NCBI GenBank assembly: GCA_034431765.1
Contig: DAOUDD010000196.1
Coordinates: 1 to 21,529, forward strand
DNA from: DASYAN01 sp034431765
GTDB lineage: Bacteria > Chloroflexota > Ktedonobacteria > Ktedonobacterales > Ktedonobacteraceae
DNA length: 21,529 bases
Reading direction: 5' to 3'
The number at the start of each line of letters is the position of its first letter. Position 1 is the stretch's first letter. Shown here in pieces: positions 15,883-21,529 of the stretch. Below the pieces are notes generated by a model. It saw only the letters and a program-made list of their open reading frames with translations, was not told the DNA's origin and ran no database searches. A program made the position numbers and the translations under genes.

Positions 15883-17136
15883 ATGACAACGGAAAAATCT
15901 GCTCCCCCCGGCGGGAGGCTTCCCTGGGCCGGAAAACAGGTGCCCCAGACACATGTTGAAGAGGAACTGATGATTCTGTGGCACCTGGCACTCGATAATA
16001 TGCGTATCAGCCAGAATATGAATGTGCGAACAAGTGTGCTCAACCTGGTTATCTGTACGCCTGATACGGATTCAGCGTATAGAGCCAGTACACTTCTTCG
16101 CGAACTCTCCAACACACATATTGCTCGCGTGACCCTTGTCATTCTTGATACACGCAGTGACTTACCCTCAAGTGCGACCACATGGGTCACGCTGCGTTCC
16201 TTTCCCATTGTATCCGATCTCATGCGCCATCATTTTGAGCAGGTGACTGTTCATCTCAGTGGTAACGCTGTTCGCTCTGCCGCGCCTATTGTTCAATCTT
16301 TGCTCAAAGCCGACCTACCTGCCTATCTGTGGTGGACCTCTGATCTTCCTGCCGATGCGAATCTCCTTAATACGCTGGTTGCTATCAGTAGCCGTGCTAT
16401 TGTCGATTCTAGCACCTTTGCGCAGCCCGAAGAGGAAATCCGCACACTCTCATCTCTTCTGCAATCTGCTCCAGCGTGTGCGCTGAGCGATTTCAATTGG
16501 GAACGCGTGACGCCCTGGCGCGAACTTATCGCGCAGTTCTTCGATGTTGCCGAGTATCGACCATACCTGGTGCATGTCGATACCATTGAGATCGAACATA
16601 GCCTCCCAGAGTCTGGACAAGATGGTACCACAAGCTCGGCTAATGCTGTTCGTGCGCTCTTGCTGGCAGCCTGGCTCAAAACGCGCCTTGGTTGGCATCT
16701 CTCCCAGGATGATACTCATAATGCTCATGATCCCAGCACCGGCACATATTCCTGGCATATGCACCAGCGCACTACGACCTCGGCACTCTCAGGCCCGCTC
16801 CTGGCAAGCGATGACCTTGGCACACCAAAGGGTAGTATTGATATTTTCATTCGGCCTCGCTATCAAACCCATTCACAATCAGGCACGATCTGCCTCGTCC
16901 GACTCACAACTGCGCTCGCCAGCAAACCAGCCGTCTTTAGCATTGAGCGTGGACAAGATGATGAGCATGTGCTTACATCGGTTGAGCTACCAGATACAAT
17001 ACGCCCTCAGGGAACGGCACATCTCGCTTCTGTGAGTAAAGATCAGCAGTTACTCAGTACCGAACTCGAAATCATGGGTCGCGACCAGCTCTACGAGGAA
17101 ACTCTCCACGAGGTCTCCGACTTACTTTCACAATAG
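15883..17136 (+). CDS. opcA: Glucose-6-phosphate dehydrogenase assembly protein OpcA
   Basis: A 417-aa soluble protein of the OpcA family. In cyanobacteria OpcA binds and activates glucose-6-phosphate dehydrogenase; in actinobacteria it lies next to zwf. The hallmark segments DLPAYLWW (144-151) and LSDFNWERVTPWRELIAQFF (201-220) are present, with the divergent C-terminal domain after them. The ATG at 15883 is chosen because AAGGA lies 7 bases upstream; an upstream frame from 15760 and an ATG at 15859 lack a ribosome-binding site and add residues without family character. Its place between zwf and pgl supports a role in tuning NADPH production. A redox cysteine cannot be assigned by eye. Confidence 0.92.
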   Translation: MTTEKSAPPGGRLPWAGKQVPQTHVEEELMILWHLALDNMRISQNMNVRTSVLNLVICTPDTDSAYRASTLLRELSNTHIARVTLVILDTRSDLPSSATTWVTLRSFPIVSDLMRHHFEQVTVHLSGNAVRSAAPIVQSLLKADLPAYLWWTSDLPADANLLNTLVAISSRAIVDSSTFAQPEEEIRTLSSLLQSAPACALSDFNWERVTPWRELIAQFFDVAEYRPYLVHVDTIEIEHSLPESGQDGTTSSANAVRALLLAAWLKTRLGWHLSQDDTHNAHDPSTGTYSWHMHQRTTTSALSGPLLASDDLGTPKGSIDIFIRPRYQTHSQSGTICLVRLTTALASKPAVFSIERGQDDEHVLTSVELPDTIRPQGTAHLASVSKDQQLLSTELEIMGRDQLYEETLHEVSDLLSQ

Positions 17137-17240
17137 GACTGTCATTCTTCTCGAAATGTGTACAGGCATCCAGGTCGATTGTAAGGGATATACCGGCAGA
17201 TCTCGTAAGTACGTAGGTATAAAAGGATGAGAAACACGTT

Positions 17241-17978
17241 ATGAATGTTATCGTTTTCTCCCAGGCAGAAGAGCTCAATGAGGCAGCAGCTAAATATGTT
17301 GTCGATGCTGCCAATGAAGCCATTTCAGCTCGCGGACGCTTTACATTTGCTCTTTCGGGAGGCTCGACGCCGAAAAAGCTCTATAGCCTTCTGGCAACCG
17401 AACCATATCGCAGTCAGATTGATTGGAGCAAGGTGGAGATCTTCTGGTCCGATGAGCGCTGTGTTCCAGCCGACGATGCCGAAAGCAATTATAAGCTCGC
17501 TCTCGATGCCATGTTGAATAAGCTCTCACTTTCACCAGAGCAGATACACCGCGCCCCCGCTGAAAAAGCTGATCGTGCTGCTGCCGCTCAGGAGTATGCG
17601 CAAGAGATTCGTCGTGTCTTCGGCAACGAGCAGATCCCCACGTTCGATCTGATTCAGCTCGGTATGGGACCGGAGGGACATACAGCTTCACTCTTTCCTC
17701 ACCAGGCCTCCTTACATGAGCAGGAACAGCTCGTCATCTCTGTCACAGTGCCCAAGCCGCCCCCACCTCGCCTCACCTTCACACCACCGCTGCTGCAGGC
17801 GGCCCATCACACCCTCTTCCTGGTGACAGGAGCAGAAAAGGCTGACGCGATTCACGCTGTCCTCGAAGGGAGCGATCAGCCCGATGAGTATCCGGCCCAG
17901 CTCGCACGTAAGGCAAAGGGCGAAGTTACCTGGATGCTTGATACCGCTGCTGCTGCAAAGCTTCAGCAACAGAAATAG
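17241..17978 (+). CDS. pgl: 6-phosphogluconolactonase
   Basis: Hydrolyses 6-phosphogluconolactone to 6-phosphogluconate, directly downstream of the Zwf reaction. The 245-aa length fits the DevB/SOL-type enzymes related to glucosamine-6-phosphate deaminase. Motifs are FALSGGSTPKKLY (36-48), the FWSDERCVP segment (68-76) and GMGPEGHTASLFP (141-153), which carries the active-site histidine. A PKPPPPR stretch (171-177) replaces the more usual PKPPPxR pattern without loss. AAGGATGAG lies about 10 bases before the ATG. No convincing promoter lies in the 104-base gap after opcA, so it likely shares the zwf transcript. Confidence 0.95.
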   Translation: MNVIVFSQAEELNEAAAKYVVDAANEAISARGRFTFALSGGSTPKKLYSLLATEPYRSQIDWSKVEIFWSDERCVPADDAESNYKLALDAMLNKLSLSPEQIHRAPAEKADRAAAAQEYAQEIRRVFGNEQIPTFDLIQLGMGPEGHTASLFPHQASLHEQEQLVISVTVPKPPPPRLTFTPPLLQAAHHTLFLVTGAEKADAIHAVLEGSDQPDEYPAQLARKAKGEVTWMLDTAAAAKLQQQK

Positions 17979-17991
17979 GAGAGTGCAGGCT

Positions 17992-18660
17992 ATGGTTGGA
18001 ATTGTTCCCTCTATTCTTTCCGCCGACTTCACGCGCCTGGGCGAACAGGTGCGCGAGGCGGAGGCAGCAGGAGCAGAGCGCATCCAGATCGACGTGATGG
18101 ACGGCCACTTCGTCCCCAATATCACGATGGGTCCGCTGATTGTCGAGGCGGTACGCCGCTGCACCAGGCTCCCGCTCGAAGCACACCTGATGATCAGCAA
18201 TCCCCAGGACTACATCGAAACGTTCGCCAAAGCCGGTGCGGATGTGATTATTGTGCACCAGGAGGTTGCGCCACATCTGCACCGTCTCCTGCAACAGATC
18301 AAAGTGGCAGGCAAACAAGCAGGAGTCGCGCTCAACCCCTCAACGCCGGTCTTCCTGCTCCAGGACATCCTGCCCCTGCTCGATATGGTCCTGCTCATGA
18401 CCGTCAATCCCGGCTTCGGTGGGCAGGCATTCATTCCCGAAGTGCTGCCAAAGATTGTGCAGATGCGCCAGATTCTCACCAACCGCCACCTGCAAAACTG
18501 TCGAATCGAGGTTGACGGCGGCATCCACGAACAAACAGCTCCGCAAGCCGTACAAGCCGGAGCCACTCTGCTCGTTGCTGGCTCCGCTGTCTACAACGAC
18601 AAAGAAACCGTCGCCCAGGCGGTCGAACGCTTGCGTAAGGCTGTCGCTGTCGAAGTTTGA
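17992..18660 (+). CDS. rpe: Ribulose-phosphate 3-epimerase
   Basis: Interconverts ribulose-5-phosphate and xylulose-5-phosphate, linking the two branches of the pentose phosphate pathway. The 222-aa TIM barrel has the usual length. Family motifs are PSILSADF (6-13), DVMDGHFVPN (34-43), EAHLMISNP (63-71), VNPGFGGQAF (138-147), the VDGGI segment (174-178) and the phosphate-binding VAGSAV (195-200). Three metal ligands are recognisable (Asp34, His65, Asp175), but the residue two before Asp34, a metal-binding His in well-studied enzymes, is Gln32 here. The ATG at 17992 is chosen since it begins the family N-terminus; GGAGAG lies about 12 bases upstream. It follows pgl by 13 bases. Confidence 0.96.
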   Translation: MVGIVPSILSADFTRLGEQVREAEAAGAERIQIDVMDGHFVPNITMGPLIVEAVRRCTRLPLEAHLMISNPQDYIETFAKAGADVIIVHQEVAPHLHRLLQQIKVAGKQAGVALNPSTPVFLLQDILPLLDMVLLMTVNPGFGGQAFIPEVLPKIVQMRQILTNRHLQNCRIEVDGGIHEQTAPQAVQAGATLLVAGSAVYNDKETVAQAVERLRKAVAVEV

Positions 18661-18709
18661 TTCCCGGTGGTCTATAGTGGGAAAGCAAGCAGAGGAAAGA
18701 CATGAAATA

Positions 18710-18718
18710 TGGTACAAT
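18710..18718 (+). promoter_or_regulatory. Extended -10 promoter of the Fur-family gene
   Basis: TGG directly before TACAAT (18713-18718) forms an extended -10; no clear -35 is visible. Transcription would begin near 18725, about 80 bases before the gene. Confidence 0.4.
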
Positions 18719-18764
18719 GTTTCAAAAAGAAGGGAGCAGATCGTCTTCGTAATCAGAGAGCATT

Positions 18765-18803
18765 ATGCATGAGCAGAGAAGTGAAGACGGACGTAGAGAA
18801 TAG
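18765..18803 (+). other. Possible 12-codon upstream ORF before the Fur-family gene
   Basis: An ATG at 18765 opens 12 codons and a TAG that ends one base before the Fur-family ATG at 18804. A second overlapping frame from the ATG at 18769 ends in a TGA that overlaps that start codon (ATGA). Either could couple translation into the regulator gene. The ribosome-binding site GAGAG is modest. Confidence 0.2.
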
Positions 18804-19238
18804 ATGATATCACCCATGGCAGAGAAAATTCGCCTGGCCTTTGATGAAGTGAGCCAGCGCAAAACGCGTCCGCGTCGCCTGATTGAAGAACGCCTGATCC
18901 AACTGGCTGAGACTGCAACTGATTTCACTATCGACGATCTCTGGCAAGAACTTCGCCAGGCCGATCCTCACCTGGGGCGCGCCACCGTTTTTCGTGCGAT
19001 CGAAAAGCTTGTCGCGCTCAAGCTGCTAGATCGCGTCGAATTCGCTGACGGCACGCATCATTACCGCGTCTGTGGAGGAAACCACCACCACCATCTGACG
19101 TGTTCACAATGCCATCGTGTGGTTGATATCTCTCTCTGCCTGCCCAAAGATGCACTTGCGGCGCTTGAAGAGCAGACACAATTCTCTATCGAGGGACATT
19201 CTCTCACCCTCTTTGGTCGCTGTCCCGACTGCCGCTAG
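18804..19238 (+). CDS. Fur-family transcriptional regulator
   Basis: A 144-aa metal-dependent DNA-binding protein of normal family length. Residues about 8-80 form the winged helix (RATVFRAIEKLVALKLLDRV is the recognition region). The metal-binding part has HH at 85-86, the His-rich GGNHHHHLTC (91-100) and two CxxC pairs, Cys100/Cys103 and Cys140/Cys143, which form the structural zinc site. Whether it senses iron (Fur), zinc (Zur) or peroxide (PerR) cannot be told from the sequence. The first in-frame ATG after a stop is 18804; another at 18816 is possible, and neither has a strong ribosome-binding site. It follows rpe by 143 bases and has its own promoter candidate, so it is probably not part of the pentose-phosphate operon. 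Confidence 0.93.
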   Translation: MISPMAEKIRLAFDEVSQRKTRPRRLIEERLIQLAETATDFTIDDLWQELRQADPHLGRATVFRAIEKLVALKLLDRVEFADGTHHYRVCGGNHHHHLTCSQCHRVVDISLCLPKDALAALEEQTQFSIEGHSLTLFGRCPDCR

Positions 19239-19263
19239 ACCTCGAAGATGAGCGATGACGCAA

Positions 19264-19423
19264 GGCAGGAGCCGCTCTAAAGATGCCGCCTCTCCCCATA
19301 GTGATGAATCAGGTGCTGTGAGGAACGCAGCGGTACTGTCCGATCCCCTTGCCCACCCGACCAGTTCCTCTCCCCAACGGGGAACGCACGCGGTTTACCG
19401 ACATGGGGAGGAACGGCACTTCA
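19264..19423 (+). repeat. Dispersed repeat, copy B
   Basis: The second copy of the repeat at 12414-12573, same orientation and same overall length. The outer blocks are highly similar and the middle part diverged with small insertions and deletions. It begins about 25 bases after the Fur-family stop. Inside are small hairpins such as CCCC-AAC-GGGG and the palindrome CGGTTTACCG. The open frame across it (19255-19461) has no protein character. Confidence 0.65.
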
Positions 19424-19520
19424 GAGCGCCTACCTCATCGGCGTTCTCTCACGTTCGCTAGTAGTATTCAATTCCGAATGGCCATAATTATAAGCGATGC
19501 AGGCGCGAGAAACGGATGAA

Positions 19521-19994
19521 CTAGCCAATCCATTCCTGAATTTGTGGGAACGGTTTGTTCATTGCCTTCAGGTAAATGCTGACCTTCCCGAAGAAGATGA
19601 GCAGTGCTTGCAGGTAGATATCGAGCTGGAGGGCCGGTGAGAGGGTGAAGCCGCCGCCACGATCAATCGTTTTTGTTGTGTCTTCTTCTGAGAGTGCAGA
19701 GACCGTAGCTTTGAGTTCGTCGTCCAGTTTCTGATACCACGCCTTGAGCTGGGCGACACTGTTTTCCAGGCCTGCTTCTGTATTGCGATAGGACCAGTCT
19801 TGTTTGAAGGTTTTCAGCGATTGAATGTAGGAATATTCCGTTTCGCCCATCTCTCGGCAGAGCGCGCCCAACGTCATATTCTGGCCGCCGGGGTTGAATG
19901 AGAGGTCGGCATCGCTCAGCGTATCGAGCAACTGGAAAAGCATTCCATTTGTACCCTCGACCCAGGACCATTTCTCTTGCATAAGGTTGTTCAT
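19521..19994 (-). CDS. DinB-like four-helix protein lacking metal ligands
   Basis: A 157-aa cytosolic protein with the length and helix pattern of DinB/DUF664-type proteins: an amphipathic first helix (WVEGTNGMLFQLLDTL), the TLGALCREMGETEYSYIQSL helix, and a last helix ending in IYLKAMNKPFPQ, which resembles the usual YLR..G.PxP end. Metal-binding DinB proteins carry three histidines, in the second helix and in an HxxxH-like last helix. This protein has no histidine at all, so a metal-dependent thiol-transferase-like activity is unlikely. GAGGAGG lies 12 bases before the ATG. It is divergent from an AraC-type regulator. Family assignment is by pattern; function is unknown. Confidence 0.7.
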   Translation of the reverse strand: MNNLMQEKWSWVEGTNGMLFQLLDTLSDADLSFNPGGQNMTLGALCREMGETEYSYIQSLKTFKQDWSYRNTEAGLENSVAQLKAWYQKLDDELKATVSALSEEDTTKTIDRGGGFTLSPALQLDIYLQALLIFFGKVSIYLKAMNKPFPQIQEWIG

Positions 19995-20103
19995 ATAGTC
20001 TTGTATCCTCCTCGTTCTAGAAACAGCATTCTAAACTGTCTATAGAATAGCCTATAGTCTCTCAGAAACATTGTAAAAACGCGCCAATTAAGAACTTTTG
20101 TCC

Positions 20104-20122
20104 TATATCTAAGGGATATAAT
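20104..20122 (+). promoter_or_regulatory. -10 element with overlapping inverted repeat before the second AraC gene
   Basis: TATATC (20104-20109) and GATATA (20115-20120) form a perfect inverted repeat that overlaps a consensus TATAAT (20117-20122). There is no good -35. Toward the DinB gene, the stretch 20030-20060 repeats the palindrome CTATAG twice. These may be operators in the shared 192-base gap. Confidence 0.35.
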
Positions 20123-20186
20123 GTTTCCTGGCATACCCGGACGTTTCATCCTTTAGAGATGGAATATATTACATACGGGAGGGTGA

Positions 20187-20990
20187 ATGATGACGCCTGA
20201 GAGCGGAAAACCACGAGGAATTTTGAATGGGGAGATGGGGAGGACATTTTCGCTGCTGCGTTATCCTCCATCAGCAGAGCTGGAGTTCTTTATTGAGCGC
20301 TATTGGATTGTGCGCTGGGATCTGCGCGATCAGCAGCCGTATGTGCAGGAGACGCTGCCGTATCCGTGTGTGAACGTTGTTTGTGAGAGAGGGAGATCGG
20401 GCGTCTTTGGTGTCGCGACCGGGAAGTTCGCGCGCCTGTTGGAGGGCAAGAGCTATGTATTTGGCATCAAGTTCAAGCCGGGCGCGTTCTATCCCTTTGT
20501 GAAAACATCTGTGTCAAGGTTTACAAACAGGACTATTCTTTTGTGTGAGGCCTTTGGTGAGGATGGGAACGCGTTGGAGGAGGCGATTCTGGCGCGCGAG
20601 GAGGACGACAGGGAGATGCTGAGCGTTGCAGAAAATTTTCTGCGCAAGCGCCTGCCAGAGCAGGATGAGCATGTAGTGGAGACTGCACGAATTGTGAATT
20701 ACATTTGTGAGCATCAAGAGATTTTGCGCGTGGATGACCTTGTGGATGCGCTGTGTGTCAGTAAGAGGACGATGCAGCGGCTCTTTCATCAATACGTTGG
20801 TGTGAATCCAAAATGGGTGATACAACGCTATCGCTTGCACGAAGTGGCTGCACGACTGGCACAAGGTGACAGTAGAGATGGTGCAACGTTAGCCGCAGAG
20901 CTTGGCTATTTTGACCAGGCACACTTCATCAAAGATTTCAAGGCTATCATTGGAAAGACTCCAGCGGAGTATGCAAAGAACAGAGATTGA
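20187..20990 (+). CDS. AraC-family transcriptional regulator with DUF6597-like N-terminus
   Basis: A 267-aa regulator. The N-terminal part (about 20-125: LRYPPSAELEFFIERYWIVRWDL, GIKFKPGAFYPF) matches the DUF6597-type sensor region common in soil-bacterial AraC proteins. The C-terminal part is the AraC DNA-binding domain, with helix-turn-helices at about 181-202 (LRVDDLVDALCVSKRTMQRLF) and 232-256 (AAELGYFDQAHFIKDF). GGGAGGG precedes tandem ATG codons at 20187 and 20190; the second has the better spacing. It is divergent from the DinB-like gene and ends 10 bases before the GNAT gene, so it likely controls one or both. The ligand is unknown. Confidence 0.9.
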   Translation: MMTPESGKPRGILNGEMGRTFSLLRYPPSAELEFFIERYWIVRWDLRDQQPYVQETLPYPCVNVVCERGRSGVFGVATGKFARLLEGKSYVFGIKFKPGAFYPFVKTSVSRFTNRTILLCEAFGEDGNALEEAILAREEDDREMLSVAENFLRKRLPEQDEHVVETARIVNYICEHQEILRVDDLVDALCVSKRTMQRLFHQYVGVNPKWVIQRYRLHEVAARLAQGDSRDGATLAAELGYFDQAHFIKDFKAIIGKTPAEYAKNRD

Positions 20991-21000
20991 GGGAAATTGT

Positions 21001-21525
21001 ATGGAAACGATTCGTAAGGCTCAAGAAGGCGATGCAGAAGGTATTGCGCGCGTGCACGTTGATAGCTGGCGTACAACGTATCGTGGGATTGTGCCGGATG
21101 AGTATCTGGCACGGCTTTCATATGAGCGACGAGAGCAGGTCTGGAAGAACGCACTAAGCCAGCGGCCGGACAGCAATCTACTCTTTGTCGCGCTCGATGA
21201 CATGGGCAGGGTAGTTGGCTTTATTTCTGGTGGCAAGGAGCGTGAGGAAGATCCTGATTATAGAGGGGAGCTTTACGCGATCTATTTGCTCGAAGAGATG
21301 CAGGGGCATGGGCTGGGACGTCGTCTGGTCACACAGTTAGTCGAAGGGTTGCTAGAGATGGGTTTGGATTCAATGCTGGTATGGGTGCTGGCGGAGAATC
21401 CGGCATGCCAGTTTTACCAGGCATTAGAAGGTCAACGAGTGAGATCGAAACCTATCGAAATTGGGGGTGTAACACTGGAGGAGGAAGCGTATGGGTGGTC
21501 TGGTATTCAGCATTTGAAGGGGTAG
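21001..21525 (+). CDS. GNAT-family N-acetyltransferase
   Basis: A 174-aa acetyltransferase of standard GNAT length. The start resembles the family opening (IRKAQEGDAEGIARVHVDSW). The acetyl-CoA pyrophosphate-binding loop QGHGLGRRL is at 101-109, after a beta strand with AIYLLEEMQ. The NPACQFYQALEG segment (133-144) is the usual late motif. The substrate cannot be predicted; small amines, antibiotics and protein N-termini are all used by this family. The ATG at 21001 is chosen because TGAGGG lies 8 bases upstream and family similarity begins there; a longer frame from 20902 overlaps the regulator gene. It is co-transcribed with the AraC-type gene. Confidence 0.92.
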   Translation: METIRKAQEGDAEGIARVHVDSWRTTYRGIVPDEYLARLSYERREQVWKNALSQRPDSNLLFVALDDMGRVVGFISGGKEREEDPDYRGELYAIYLLEEMQGHGLGRRLVTQLVEGLLEMGLDSMLVWVLAENPACQFYQALEGQRVRSKPIEIGGVTLEEEAYGWSGIQHLKG

Positions 21526-21529
21526 TTGT

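Noticed and set aside
18661..18683. TTCCC/GGGAA inverted repeat after rpe as a terminator
   Set aside because: Only 5 bp with a 13-base loop and no T-tract.

Overview
The window looks like a chromosomal segment of a Chloroflexota bacterium, most plausibly class Ktedonobacteria. This is inferred from gene content and style, since no 16S or other lineage marker is present. The main pointers are actinobacterial-type FhaA/FhaB FHA proteins beside a SEDS (FtsW/RodA) gene, a tal-zwf-opcA-pgl pentose-phosphate cluster, dispersed hairpin repeats and a TnpB-type transposon remnant. Most genes are ordinary housekeeping genes. No complete insertion sequence, CRISPR array, tRNA or rRNA was seen.

Layout. 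1-393: a 33-codon leucine-zipper-like micro-ORF on the minus strand, a strong leftward promoter, and a chain of hairpins ending like the right end of an IS200/IS605-family (TnpB) element. 394-2311: a short-chain dehydrogenase and a YqhC-like AraC regulator, transcribed divergently, with near-identical 18-bp sites in inverted orientation in the shared upstream region. 2312-6353: ribF, an FhaA-like protein, an FhaB-like membrane FHA protein and a SEDS glycan polymerase, packed tightly enough to be one operon. 6354-6800: non-coding DNA with a foldable element and two tandem promoters. 6801-8686: two unrecognised acidic, low-complexity proteins, one with a coiled coil and the other ending in a basic amphipathic tail. 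8660-9097: a convergent LapA-domain membrane protein whose end overlaps the preceding gene.

9298-12081: mutS with a consensus promoter. 12082-12798: a non-coding stretch with a GC-rich palindrome and one copy of a roughly 160-bp dispersed repeat. 12799-18660: transaldolase, a strong terminator, then zwf, opcA, pgl and rpe on the plus strand. This supplies the oxidative branch except 6-phosphogluconate dehydrogenase, plus two enzymes of the non-oxidative branch. 18804-19238: a Fur-family regulator followed by the second copy of the dispersed repeat. 19521-21525: a DinB-fold protein without any histidine, divergent from an AraC-type regulator and a GNAT acetyltransferase that form a small operon.

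How the genes fit together. The FHA/SEDS operon suggests phosphothreonine-dependent control of peptidoglycan synthesis, although the kinase, phosphatase and penicillin-binding protein found beside these genes in actinobacteria are absent here. The zwf-opcA-pgl-rpe run suggests coordinated NADPH and pentose-phosphate production with OpcA acting on glucose-6-phosphate dehydrogenase. The least explained parts are the two-protein operon at 6801-8686 with its structured upstream region, the TnpB-type RNA-like remnant, and the paired regulator sites at 1172-1276.
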